This document shows, in pieces, positions 1 through 8,339 of a stretch of DNA of 64,000 nucleotides. A program made the translations under genes and the position numbers. The notes beneath the pieces are model-generated. The model ran no database searches. It was not told the origin of the DNA and worked only from the letters and a program-made list of their open reading frames with translations. This DNA comes from Steroidobacter gossypii (GTDB lineage: Bacteria; Pseudomonadota; Gammaproteobacteria; Steroidobacterales; Steroidobacteraceae): the NCBI RefSeq assembly GCF_016801985.1, contig NZ_JAEVLS010000008.1, forward strand, positions 62,001-126,000, given 5' to 3'. Every line of letters starts with the position of its first letter. Position 1 is the first letter of the stretch.

Positions 1-887
1 ATGACGTTGGCAACGGTGGGCCGCTGTAGCAACCAGTTCAACGCGATCTGCGGCACGGTCTTGCCGGTTTCCTTGGCCACTGCGTCGAGCGCGTCGACCA
101 CGTTGTAGAGATATTCGTCGGCGACCGGGGGGCCCTTATCGATGCTCAGTTGCGAGCGCAGCCGCGAAGTTTCGGGCAGGGCCTGACCGCGGCGAATCTT
201 GCCGGTCAGGCGGCCCCAGCCCAGCGGACTCCAGACGATCGCGCCGACCTTTTGCTCGAGCCCGAGCGGCATCAGTTCCCATTCGTAGTCACGGCCGATC
301 AGGGAGTAGTAGGCCTGGTGCGCGACATAGCGCGTCCAGCCGTAGCGATCGGCGACCGCCAGCGACTTCATCAAATGCCAGCCGGAGAAGTTCGAGACGC
401 CGGTGTAACGGATCTTGCCCGCGCGCACCAGGTCGTCGAGGGTCTGCAGGGTTTCTTCGACGGGCGTCGCTGCGTCGTAGCCGTGCAGCTGGAAGATGTC
501 GATGTAGTCGGTGCCCAGTCGTGTCAGCGCCTTGTCTACGGCGCGCAGTAAATTGAAGCGCGATGAGCCGACGTCGTTCGGGCCGTCACCGTGGCGGAAG
601 GTTGCCTTGGTGGAAATGATCACCTTGTCACGCCTGCCGCGAAGCGCCGCGCCGAGAATCTCCTCGGCGGCGCCATCGGAGTAGATATCGGCCGAATCGA
701 ACATGTTGAGACCGGCGTCGAGGCTGATGTCCACCAGCCGGGCCGCGGCCTTCACATCGTTGTCGCCCCAACTCTTGAAAAAGTCACCCTTGCCGCCGAA
801 CGTGCCGGTGCCAAGGCTGAACACCGGCACCTTGAAGCCGGATCCGCCCAATTGCCTGTATTCCACGCGATGCTCCGCAGGTGCCAT
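1..887 (-). CDS. Aldo/keto reductase, C-terminus cut by window edge
   Basis: The reading frame runs leftwards from an ATG at 887 and is still open at base 1, giving at least 295 residues of a family that is usually 320-350. The residues expected for NADPH-dependent aldo/keto reductases are visible in order: Asp and Tyr in FDSADIYSDG, Lys in IISTKATF and His in DIFQLHGYD. The protein should be a soluble TIM barrel that reduces carbonyl compounds; its substrate cannot be read from sequence. It most resembles the YajO/Tas-like 'general oxidoreductase' branch. No neighbour suggests a pathway. Confidence 0.9.
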   Translation of the reverse strand, partial: MAPAEHRVEYRQLGGSGFKVPVFSLGTGTFGGKGDFFKSWGDNDVKAAARLVDISLDAGLNMFDSADIYSDGAAEEILGAALRGRRDKVIISTKATFRHGDGPNDVGSSRFNLLRAVDKALTRLGTDYIDIFQLHGYDAATPVEETLQTLDDLVRAGKIRYTGVSNFSGWHLMKSLAVADRYGWTRYVAHQAYYSLIGRDYEWELMPLGLEQKVGAIVWSPLGWGRLTGKIRRGQALPETSRLRSQLSIDKGPPVADEYLYNVVDALDAVAKETGKTVPQIALNWLLQRPTVANV

Positions 888-976
888 GAAAGGTGCGGGC
901 TTTATAACGCATGGACTCGTGAATTGGTGGCACAGGCCCTTTGCCTTCGGCTGGGCTCGGAATACCCACCCCCTTG

Positions 977-1000
977 CCCCCTCCCGATTCCGGGAGGGGG
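977..1000. repeat. Perfect 10-bp inverted repeat, 4-base loop
   Basis: CCCCCTCCCG at 977-986 pairs exactly with CGGGAGGGGG at 991-1000 around the loop ATTC. It lies in the 264-bp gap between the divergent aldo/keto reductase and asparaginase starts. A T-rich stretch follows on the plus strand (about 1002-1018). The shape is terminator-like, but no gene points into it from the left, so it may instead be a dispersed palindromic element. Nothing else is recognisable in 888-1151. Confidence 0.5.
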
Positions 1001-1151
1001 AACTTCATTTTCATTTTTCGCCTGCGTCGGGCTTTCGGAACAGAAGCGTCAGCGGTTCGTCGCCTCCTCGGACGGCGTCAGCCACCGACGCCGATCTGAG
1101 AAGGCCAAGCAGTGGCTTCAGTCCAACGGGTCTGGCTGGTACATTGCGCGG

Positions 1152-1655
1152 ATGCAAAAGCTCGTCCCACCCATCGTAGTCATCACCACCGGCGGCACCA
1201 TCGACAAGGCCTACTTCGACGCGCTCAGCGCGTACAAGATCGGCGAACCGATGGTCAAGAAAATGCTCGATGTGGCCAACGTCACGCGACCGTTCCGGGT
1301 GGTCGAGTTGTTTCGCAAGGACAGCCTGGATCTCACCGATCAGGACCGACGAGCGATGTACGAAACCGTGGCCGCGCTGGACACGGACCGCGTCGTGATT
1401 ACGCACGGCACGGACACGATGACTGAATCCGCCAAGGTGCTGAAGGCCATCCCGGGCAAGACCATCGTGTTCACGGGCGCCCTGTCACCCGCTCGCTTCG
1501 CGGAGAGCGATGCGATGTTCAATCTGGGCATGGCCTTTGCCGCCGTACAAACCCTGCCGCCAGGGGTGTACGTGGCAATGAGCGGCCAGGTCTTCCGCGG
1601 CGACGAAGTGCGCAAGGATCGAGAGCACGCGCGCTTCGTGTCGACAGTCGAATAA
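1152..1655 (+). CDS. Small (one-domain) asparaginase-family protein
   Basis: A 167-residue protein matching only the N-terminal domain of L-asparaginases. Both active-site motifs are present: TTGGTIDK near residues 12-19, with the nucleophilic Thr, and ITHGTDTM near residue 82, with the second Thr-Asp pair. Classical enzymes are about 330 residues, with a second domain that completes the active site of the neighbouring subunit. Short homologues are annotated in other proteobacteria, so this is probably a natural family rather than a truncation. Start at ATG 1152 because the protein begins to resemble the family at MQKLVPPIVVITTGG; the ribosome site is weak. Actual asparaginase activity is uncertain. 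Confidence 0.8.
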   Translation: MQKLVPPIVVITTGGTIDKAYFDALSAYKIGEPMVKKMLDVANVTRPFRVVELFRKDSLDLTDQDRRAMYETVAALDTDRVVITHGTDTMTESAKVLKAIPGKTIVFTGALSPARFAESDAMFNLGMAFAAVQTLPPGVYVAMSGQVFRGDEVRKDREHARFVSTVE

Positions 1656-1663
1656 ACCGCCGG

Positions 1664-2555
1664 TCAGGCGTTCGCCGCTTGCTCCCGCGTCGGGCCATGC
1701 GCCAGGTCGCGACGGGCAGCCGCGGGTGTAACGCCCAGGATCTTGCGCATGTGCCGAGCCAGGTGGCTCTGATGCGCAAACGCCCGTGGCGAACGCGATC
1801 TGCGCGATCGACAGCGACTCGTCCTGAAGTAACAACTTCGCTCGCTCCACACGTCGGCGCAAAATGTACTGGTGCACCGGTGTGCCAGTCGAACGGCGGA
1901 ACAGCGTCTTCAAGTGCGACACACTCACGCCCGCCACTTTGGCGATCTCCGCCAGCGGCAGCTCGCTTTCGAGATTGTCTTCGATGTGCGAGATCACCAG
2001 CTTGAGCTTCCATGCGCTCAGCCCGCCTTTGGGATCGCGCATCGGCAGCGAGCGTCGGTTGTGACGTTGTAACAGCCGCGCCGCCAGCGCAGTGCCGAGG
2101 CTCTCGCGGAACAAACGTCCGCCGGCGCCGCCGGAATCGAGATCGGCCTTCATGGCCCAGCCGATGTGCTCGATGAACGGATCGCGCAACTGAAAGCGAT
2201 CGGCGATTTCGATGTTGCTCGGATCCATCTCGAGCTCCTCGGCCACACGTCGCAGCAACTCATCGGGCACACGCATCACCAGGGTGGTGCCGCCTTGCTT
2301 GGTTTCCCATGCCGCCGGCGTGTGCGCAGGAATGATGTCCAGGTCGCCTGCGACTTCACGCCCATGGCGCAGCCTGCCGCCGCGATCGCAGATCACTTCG
2401 ACCGACGGCCCGACGTGCATGCACACGGTTGCGTAGGGCCTCGGTTCGATGCGAGTGATCCCAGCGGAAAAGTTGTTGAGTAACGCATGGACGGTCTGTG
2501 GTGCTCGCGGCGGTGCTGTCGCCGCGGCAGGACGAAGCTGGCTGGTGGCGTTCAT
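1664..2555 (-). pseudogene. AraC-family regulator with a frameshift in the second HTH
   Basis: From ATG 2555 (GGAG eight bases upstream) the frame encodes an AraC-type regulator: about 150 residues of sensing domain, then the first helix-turn-helix (LPLAEIAKVAGVSVSHLKTL) and the linker to ...SLSIAQIAFATG. There the match jumps frame: FAHQSHLARHMRKILGVTP, the second helix-turn-helix and family C-terminus, continues in another frame to the stop at 1664. One extra base near 1781 accounts for the jump. Left uncorrected, the frame runs on to 1485 with an unrelated tail, antisense to the asparaginase. This is either a real broken gene or a sequencing error. The neighbouring asparaginase is convergent with it. 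Confidence 0.8.
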
Positions 2556-2851
2556 CGGTCGGTCTCCGGCGCCGCATTGCTGTGTCCAGGATACAACGAG
2601 CAAAGCCCGCTGAGCTGCTCCGCTCCATGTCAGCCAGCGTCCGAACGTGCTGTCCGCGGGCCTAATAGGCGGGCCTGCTACGCGAGAATTATCGATCTGA
2701 CCTCGAGCCGCATGCCGGAGCCCGGGCCGAAAGCGCTGGGGGCAAGCGGAACAACGCGCAACCCATGCCACGCCGCCTTTTACTATTTAGCAACACACGT
2801 GGGCGCCGGCCGGCATTTGACACCGGTCAGCGCAAGTGTGATGGTCAGCGG
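2556..2851. other. Divergent intergenic region, no gene seen
   Basis: These 296 bases separate the divergent araC-type and moeB starts and should carry both promoters. The AT-richer patch near 2775-2800 is a possible place for the moeB promoter. I see no clear palindrome or conserved site. Confidence 0.4.
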
Positions 2852-3997
2852 ATGTCCAACATGCCTTCCGTCTCGTTGTCTCCAGCCGATCTCGCGCGTT
2901 ACAGCCGCCACCTGTCGCTGCGGGAGGTCGGGGTTCCGGGCCAGCAAAAACTCAAAGCCGCTAAAGTGCTGCTGGTCGGCGCCGGCGGCCTGGGTTCGCC
3001 TGCGGCGCTGTACCTCGCCGCCTCCGGCGTGGGCACGATCGGCGTGATCGACAACGATCGGGTCGACGTGTCGAATCTGCAGCGGCAAGTGCTGTACGAC
3101 ACCAACAGCGTCGGCCGCCCGAAAGCGGACGCGGCGAAGGAACGTTTGCTGGCGTTGAACCCGGAGATCGAGCTCGTCTCGCATCCGGTCGAGCTGCGGG
3201 CCGCGAACGTGCGCGAGATCTTCAGCAATTACGACGTGGTGCTCGACGGCACCGATCGATTCACGACGCGCTATCTCTCCAACGATGCGTGCGTGCTTCT
3301 CGGCAAGCCGCTGGTGTCGGCGGCCATCCATCGCTTCGAAGGCCAGGCGATGACGTATGTGCCAGGGCAGGGCCCGTGCTATCGCTGTTTGTTTCCTGAA
3401 CCGCCGGCCGAGGGCCTGGTGCCGAATTGCGCGGAGGCAGGCGTCCTCGGCGTACTGCCCGGAGTGATGGGCACCATCCAAGCCACCGAAGCGATCAAGT
3501 TGATCGTGGGCGTCGGCGAGCCGTTGCTGGGACGGTTGCTGACTTACGACGCGCTGGCCATGCGCTTCGGTGAGTTTCGTTTCAGCCGCAGAACGGATTG
3601 CGCGGTGTGCGGCGACCAACCGACGATCCAGGCTCCCGCCGATCTGGCCGAGCTGTGCAGTGCCGACGTGATGGCTCGAGTGCAGCGGCTGACGCCAGCC
3701 GACTTGCGCGCCATGTTGAACAAGGTCGCAATCATCGATGTGCGTGCACCCGCCGAGTTCGCCGTCGCGCATCTGCCGGGCGCGGTGAATATTCCAGTCG
3801 GCGAGATGCAGCAGCGGCTAGATGAAATTCCACGCGACCGGCAGGCTGTTTTCATTTGCCGGAGCGGAGCGCGCAGCATGACCGCATCCGCCATTGCTAC
3901 GCGCGCCGGTCTGGTGAATGTGGCTCACTTGGAAGGTGGCCTACTCGGTTGGGCCAGGGAGCTGGACGCGTCCTTCGTGGTCGCGCCGGCGGGTTGA
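2852..3997 (+). CDS. moeB: MoeB-type adenylyltransferase with C-terminal rhodanese domain
   Basis: A 381-residue protein with two domains. Residues 1-250 form an E1-like ThiF/MoeB domain: nucleotide loop GAGGLGSPAALYLAASGVG, substrate region RQVLYDT, zinc pairs CYRC and CAVC, and the acceptor Cys in VPNCAEAG. Residues about 275-380 are a rhodanese domain with active-site loop FICRSGARS. Family knowledge: the protein adenylates the C-terminal glycine of a ubiquitin-like sulfur carrier (MoaD or ThiS), and the rhodanese Cys can pass sulfur. MoaD/ThiS partners are not in this window. Start at ATG 2852; ATG 2861 is also possible and neither has a strong ribosome site. Confidence 0.9.
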   Translation: MSNMPSVSLSPADLARYSRHLSLREVGVPGQQKLKAAKVLLVGAGGLGSPAALYLAASGVGTIGVIDNDRVDVSNLQRQVLYDTNSVGRPKADAAKERLLALNPEIELVSHPVELRAANVREIFSNYDVVLDGTDRFTTRYLSNDACVLLGKPLVSAAIHRFEGQAMTYVPGQGPCYRCLFPEPPAEGLVPNCAEAGVLGVLPGVMGTIQATEAIKLIVGVGEPLLGRLLTYDALAMRFGEFRFSRRTDCAVCGDQPTIQAPADLAELCSADVMARVQRLTPADLRAMLNKVAIIDVRAPAEFAVAHLPGAVNIPVGEMQQRLDEIPRDRQAVFICRSGARSMTASAIATRAGLVNVAHLEGGLLGWARELDASFVVAPAG

Positions 3998-4004
3998 GTC
4001 GACT

Positions 4005-4196
4005 TCAGCGCGTGCCGGTGCGAGTGGGCTGGCGCACGTTGCGCTGATTCACCAACCAGCCGCCCGACGGTTCCCAGCCAGCCAGCTCGGCGCGACGACG
4101 CTCACGAGCCTGCTCCAACGCCTGCATCGCTTCGGGCAGCGCCGTCGGCACGGAAGTGGGCATGTGGATCACAATGTCGTCTTCGAAATCGAGCAT
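4005..4196 (-). CDS. Small hypothetical protein, 63 residues
   Basis: An unrecognised 63-residue acidic-then-basic protein beginning MLDFEDDIVIHMP, with a helical Glu/Arg-rich middle (ALEQARERRRAELAGW). The main support is a very good ribosome binding site (AAGGAG six bases before the ATG) and a sensible position, convergent with moeB with a 7-base gap. No domain is recognisable. Confidence 0.5.
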   Translation of the reverse strand: MLDFEDDIVIHMPTSVPTALPEAMQALEQARERRRAELAGWEPSGGWLVNQRNVRQPTRTGTR

Positions 4197-4402
4197 GGAT
4201 GTCTCCTTACTCTTGCCTTGATCGTGTCGGCAGGTTACGCCGGCGCGGCTCCGCCATCATCGGGGCGCGTGGCATGTAATTGATTCCCCGCCGGCAACAA
4301 TGCAGGTCAATGGCGGCAAATTGCCGGCGAATGCGGTTGAGTGCGGGGGTGCCCCGCCGCACAATCGTGCAAGACCTGCAGCACAGTTTCAGGAGCGCCA
4401 AG

Positions 4403-4753
4403 GTGAATCAGAGCATGACGGAAGGTTCGTCGAATACGACCATCGCCAATGTCATCTACGTGCTTTACCTGCTGGCGCTGATCAACGGCATCACCGCCAT
4501 CGTCGGCGTGATCATGGCGTACATCTACAAGGACGGCGCGCCTCAGTGGCTGCGCACGCATTACGAGCTGCAGATCCGCACGTTCTGGATGGGACTGTTG
4601 ATCGGCGCCGTGGGCTTCCTGTTGAGCTGGGTGCTCATCGGCATCCCGATCCTGCTCGCCCTGGCGGTGTGGTGGATCGTCCGCTGCGTCAAAGGCCTGC
4701 GTTTCGTGGGCGAGCGGGCGCCTTACCCGAACTATCTCGGCTGGGGCCTCTAA
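4403..4753 (+). CDS. DUF4870-like small membrane protein
   Basis: A 116-residue hydrophobic protein with predicted membrane segments at about residues 14-38 and 53-95. The segment YELQIRTFWMGLL followed by a long hydrophobic stretch is typical of the DUF4870/Tic20-like small membrane proteins. I take the GTG at 4403 because AGGAG lies seven bases upstream; ATG at 4415 is the alternative. The stop codon overlaps the stop of the convergent reductase gene. Function unknown. Confidence 0.75.
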   Translation: MNQSMTEGSSNTTIANVIYVLYLLALINGITAIVGVIMAYIYKDGAPQWLRTHYELQIRTFWMGLLIGAVGFLLSWVLIGIPILLALAVWWIVRCVKGLRFVGERAPYPNYLGWGL

Positions 4754-6132
4754 TAAACATCGCGACGGTAGCGCCCAGCGATCGCCAGTTGTTCCAGTGT
4801 GTCGACGCCGAGCACTTCCGACAGTGCGGCGTCGACCGCGGGCGCCATTCCTAGCAAACTACCGCACACATAGATCGCCGCGCCCTCGTCGACCCAGCGA
4901 CGCAAGTCATCGGCGCATTCTCGGACTCGATGCTGGACATAGCGTCGTTCCGGTTGATCGCGGGAGAACACCAGATCGATGCGTTCCACTTGTCCCTGAG
5001 CTCGCCATCGATCGAGCTCATCGCCATAGAAGCAATCGTGAGCGACACTGCGCTCGCCGAAGATCAGCCAATTGCGATGCCTGCCTCGAGCGATCCGGGC
5101 TTTGATGAGTGAGCGCAGGCCGGCGATGCCCGTGCCGTTACCGATCAGGATCAGAGGCACGTTGCTTTCGGGTGCATGGAAGTTGGGATTGGAGCGCACC
5201 CGCACGGCGATGTCATCGCCAACCTTTGCTCCTGCTGTCAACCAGCCGCTGCCCAGGCCCGGCTCGCCATCGGGGCGACGCATCTGGCGTACCAGCAAAT
5301 GAATGGCGCCATCGGCGGGCAGCGATGCGATGGAATATTCACGATGCGGCAGCGGCTCGGGCTTTGCGTCCCAAGTTGAATTGCGAGGATCGATCTCTGC
5401 GATGTCGCCGGCCTGCCAGCGGGCGCTCGCGCCCGCCGGTGGTTGCAGCTCGATGTGAAAACACGCGTCACCTGCGCTGCCGGGATTCACATGTCGCCTG
5501 GCCGTGAGCCGCCAGCGTTCGTAGCGGGGCGCTTCCCAATCCGGCAGATCGGGGCTGTTGCTCAAGACGCTGAGCTGATGTTGCCAGTGACGTAACGCGC
5601 CTTCATCGCCGTTGTCCACTTCGATCACGTCGAACAACGCCGTGGCGCCTTGATGGCGTAGCCATTGATCGAGGCGATGGCCGAACGCGCAGTAGTTGTC
5701 GTACTCACGATCGCCGAGCGCGAGCACTCCGTAACTCATTTCTTTCAGGGGGATGGAGCGGTCCAGGATGTTTCTTACGAAACCCGCGGCGGGATCCGGC
5801 GCGTCGCCTTCGCCCGTGGTGCTCACGACGAACAGGGCGCTGTTTACTTGACGCAGAATCTGTTCATCGATGTTCTGCAGCGAAGCCAGCAGCACCGGCG
5901 CGCCTGCGGCTTGCAGAGACTGAGCTGTTCGATTGGCCAGGTCCGCTGCAAATCCGGTCTGGCTCGCGAACGCGATCAGGGTAGGGGCGCCGGCCCGATC
6001 GCCGCCGCTCGAGACGATGGCAGGGCCTCGGCGCGGCCAGAGGAAGTACGCGCAGGTCGTGAGATACAGCAGGACAACAACGCACGCCGAGTAAAGGCGT
6101 GCGTCGCTGATGCCGGCGAGGACCCCGGACAT
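4750..6132 (-). CDS. Membrane-anchored flavodoxin/ferredoxin-NADP reductase
   Basis: A 460-residue protein with one N-terminal membrane helix (about 10-32), a flavodoxin domain (FMN loop ASQTGFAADLANRT near 55, then STTGEGDAPDP) and a ferredoxin-NADP reductase module (FAD motif REYSIAS, NADPH-binding IGNGTGIAGLRSL, C-terminal CGSLLGMAP). This is the sulfite-reductase/P450-reductase architecture: electrons pass from NADPH via FAD and FMN to an acceptor. Related proteins in iron-regulated loci carry a fused N-terminal PepSY membrane part. Here PepSY is a separate gene three positions upstream in the same operon, so the two probably work together, possibly as a ferric-chelate reductase (inference). 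Confidence 0.85.
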   Translation of the reverse strand: MSGVLAGISDARLYSACVVVLLYLTTCAYFLWPRRGPAIVSSGGDRAGAPTLIAFASQTGFAADLANRTAQSLQAAGAPVLLASLQNIDEQILRQVNSALFVVSTTGEGDAPDPAAGFVRNILDRSIPLKEMSYGVLALGDREYDNYCAFGHRLDQWLRHQGATALFDVIEVDNGDEGALRHWQHQLSVLSNSPDLPDWEAPRYERWRLTARRHVNPGSAGDACFHIELQPPAGASARWQAGDIAEIDPRNSTWDAKPEPLPHREYSIASLPADGAIHLLVRQMRRPDGEPGLGSGWLTAGAKVGDDIAVRVRSNPNFHAPESNVPLILIGNGTGIAGLRSLIKARIARGRHRNWLIFGERSVAHDCFYGDELDRWRAQGQVERIDLVFSRDQPERRYVQHRVRECADDLRRWVDEGAAIYVCGSLLGMAPAVDAALSEVLGVDTLEQLAIAGRYRRDVY

Positions 6133-6153
6133 TGCCGTGAGGACCGCCTGAAC

Positions 6154-6960
6154 TTATTGCGGCAACACTTCGAAGGTGGCCACGTAGCTCAGCCGGCGTT
6201 GTTTGGCCTGTTTCAACGATGTCTTCTGATCCTGCATCGTGGTCTCCAGCCAGTACATGCCCGGGGTCGGCCAGTCGATGCTCAGCTCGCCGTTGGCATC
6301 GGTTTTGAGCTGCTGCTCCTGCTGCTCGTTGCGATAGCGCGTGCCGCCAGGCTGCACCACCACTTGCAGATTCGCGGCCGGTTTGCCGTCGAGCAGGAAA
6401 CGGAACTTCGAGGTTTCACCGGCGTACAGATCGTTCGGATGAGACAGTGGCAGCAACTCCAGGCCGACATTGGCCGGCTTCAGCGCGGCTTCGGTCGGCT
6501 TGCCGGCGGTCACGAACGTTTCGACACGGCCCACTGATTCGCTCACTTCCAGATTTTTGGCGTCGGCGGGCACTTCGTTAGCGAACCGGGCGGCGGTGCC
6601 GCGCCAGCGCTTGCGGGCGCCGTTTTCCTCGTAGCTGGCGAACAGGCCCTGATTGACCAGCGCCACCTTGTAGGTCCCGTTCTGTTTCAGCTGCACGTCG
6701 AACACGCTGCGATACTTGCCGGTGTGCGCATTCTCGGCCGTGACTTTCGTACCGTCCGGTGCGGTGATGGCCAGATTGTCCAGACGCAGCGGCACGTGAT
6801 TGAAATAGAACAAATCGTTCGAGACCGCGGCGTCCACCGTGATCCATTGATCGACGGTCGATACGGTGGCGGAGGGCAGCAGCCACATCTTGTGCGCGTG
6901 GCTGGCAAAGGGCGCAAGCAGCGCGGAAGCGACGGCGACGACGCGAAGTGCGGTTTTCAT
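6154..6960 (-). CDS. DUF4198 periplasmic protein
   Basis: A 268-residue protein with a clear signal peptide (first about 22 residues, ending ASHAH) followed by the HKMWLLPS start typical of mature DUF4198 (NikM-like) proteins. These are beta-rich periplasmic proteins often next to TonB-dependent receptors and iron or metal uptake genes. The N-terminal His of the mature protein could bind metal, as in related periplasmic domains (inference). It is 21 bases downstream of the DUF2271 gene in one operon. Confidence 0.85.
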   Translation of the reverse strand: MKTALRVVAVASALLAPFASHAHKMWLLPSATVSTVDQWITVDAAVSNDLFYFNHVPLRLDNLAITAPDGTKVTAENAHTGKYRSVFDVQLKQNGTYKVALVNQGLFASYEENGARKRWRGTAARFANEVPADAKNLEVSESVGRVETFVTAGKPTEAALKPANVGLELLPLSHPNDLYAGETSKFRFLLDGKPAANLQVVVQPGGTRYRNEQQEQQLKTDANGELSIDWPTPGMYWLETTMQDQKTSLKQAKQRRLSYVATFEVLPQ

Positions 6961-6981
6961 GATGGTTCTCGCGAGTTGGAA

Positions 6982-7500
6982 TTACGGAACGACGTTGAGC
7001 GTGACGGCGCCGAGCTCGGTCTTGCCCTGGGCCGTCGCCTGTTGTTTCTGGGTTCCCGGCCATTCGAACGGCAGGCGCAGCAGCTCGCGCCCGCCAACTT
7101 CGCGCGCCGCTTCGACCACCAGGTTGTATTTGCCCGGCGCGAGTCGAGCGAGTTGCTGGTCGGTGCTCCTGAAGCTGAGCGCATGTTCGCCGACCGGACG
7201 GGTCGCGCCGGTGACGCCGTCGATGGGCATATCCAGCTCACGGCCGCCGCGACGCCACCACTGGCGCAGGTCTTTCAGCCATTGGGTCCCGTCTTCTTTT
7301 TTGGGATCGGTTTGATACCAGACGGCCAGTTGCGCGGCGGTGCTTTGATCCTGGTTCTCGACCCATACCGCGATGTAGGGACGGTGATACTCGGCCACGT
7401 CGAGGCGGGGAATCTGCAGTTTGATATTCAGCTCCGCTGCGGACGCCGCTGCGCTCCCCATCAGCAGCACGGCGCCGGCCAGTGTCGCGATCCATCTCAT
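6982..7500 (-). CDS. DUF2271 periplasmic protein
   Basis: A 172-residue protein starting MRWIATLAGAVLLMGSAAA, a signal peptide cleaved near ASAAE. The mature part (IPRLDVAEYHRPYIAVWVE, then DGVTGATRPVG, ending in a beta-rich tail) fits the DUF2271 family. This family is commonly encoded between PepSY membrane proteins and DUF4198 proteins in iron-responsive loci. ATG 7500 is chosen because the signal peptide begins there; longer readings run into the upstream gene. The gap to the PepSY gene is 8 bases. Confidence 0.85.
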   Translation of the reverse strand: MRWIATLAGAVLLMGSAAASAAELNIKLQIPRLDVAEYHRPYIAVWVENQDQSTAAQLAVWYQTDPKKEDGTQWLKDLRQWWRRGGRELDMPIDGVTGATRPVGEHALSFRSTDQQLARLAPGKYNLVVEAAREVGGRELLRLPFEWPGTQKQQATAQGKTELGAVTLNVVP

Positions 7501-7508
7501 ATTCGACC

Positions 7509-8138
7509 TCAGTGAATAAACAAAATGGCCAGCAGCAATGGCAGCACCAGTCCCAAGCCCACCATGGGCCAGGTGCCGGGACGATTGCCCGCATGCATCT
7601 TCAACAGCAGCAGGCCCGTCACTGCGAACACCAGCGCCGCGAATGCGAACACGTCGATGAACAGGCTCCACGCCGAACCGGTGTTGCGTCCTTTGTGCAG
7701 ATCGTTGAAGTAAGACAGCCAGCCGCGATCGGTGAGTTCGTGGGTGACCGCGCCGTCTTGCAGGTTCACCGTGAGCCAGGCATCGCCGCCGGGGCGGGGC
7801 AGCGACACGTATATCTCTTCATCGGACCATTCGGTCTCGCGTCCGTCGACACGAACTGACAGGCTTTCACCGAGCCATTCGGCGACCGACGCAGGCAGCG
7901 CTGCTTTCTCGTCACCCTCGCGCTCCCATAGCTGGCGCAGTTGCGCAACCAGTGGCGCAGGCATCTCGGCTGCCTGCGTTGTTACTTCGGGCTTCGCCCC
8001 AATCCAGGAGGCGTGGTTCAAAGTGAAGCCGGTGATGCTGAACAACACCATGCCCACCAGGCACATGGCGGCGCTGACCCAATGCCACTGGTGCAGGTGC
8101 TTGAGCCAGAACGCCCGGCTTTTTTGCTGAGAAATCAC
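7509..8138 (-). CDS. PepSY-associated membrane protein
   Basis: About 209 residues. The protein has a first membrane helix after FWLKHLHQWHWVSAAMCLVG, a periplasmic PepSY-type region with DLHKGRNTG, and two closely spaced helices at the C-terminus. The His residues around the helices fit a haem or metal-handling membrane reductase. Start chosen at GTG 8138 just before the conserved region. The only longer reading starts at TTG 8213 inside the Fur-like palindrome, which is unlikely. It is the first gene of the operon PepSY-DUF2271-DUF4198-FNR. Confidence 0.8.
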   Translation of the reverse strand: MISQQKSRAFWLKHLHQWHWVSAAMCLVGMVLFSITGFTLNHASWIGAKPEVTTQAAEMPAPLVAQLRQLWEREGDEKAALPASVAEWLGESLSVRVDGRETEWSDEEIYVSLPRPGGDAWLTVNLQDGAVTHELTDRGWLSYFNDLHKGRNTGSAWSLFIDVFAFAALVFAVTGLLLLKMHAGNRPGTWPMVGLGLVLPLLLAILFIH

Positions 8139-8202
8139 GGAGCTACGATGTTGGTCAGTTCTTGTCGAGACAGTTCGCGGGCCGGTAATGGGCGGACATA
8201 TT

Positions 8203-8221
8203 GATGAGAACAATTCTCATT
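8203..8221 (-). promoter_or_regulatory. Fur-box-like palindrome upstream of PepSY operon
   Basis: ATGAGAACAATTCTCAT (8204-8220) has perfect 7-bp arms. Read on the minus strand, AATGAGAATTGTTCTCATC closely follows Fur sites of the AATGATAAT...ATTCTCATT type. It sits 65 bases upstream of the PepSY start and about 120 bases before the divergent sdaA start. Iron-dependent repression of the minus-strand operon is the natural reading. Confidence 0.7.
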
Positions 8222-8339
8222 GGCAAGAGCCTGTCGTGAGAAATTCGAAATCTGTGCGGGTTTGTGTGTTCGGCCACGACCCCGGGCTGCAGGCGCAACG
8301 CGTATATTTGCGGCCCCATTTGGATGACGAGGGACTCTC

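Noticed and set aside
8139-8213. TTG start at 8213 for the PepSY protein
   Set aside because: It lies inside the Fur-like palindrome and the added residues lack any family resemblance.
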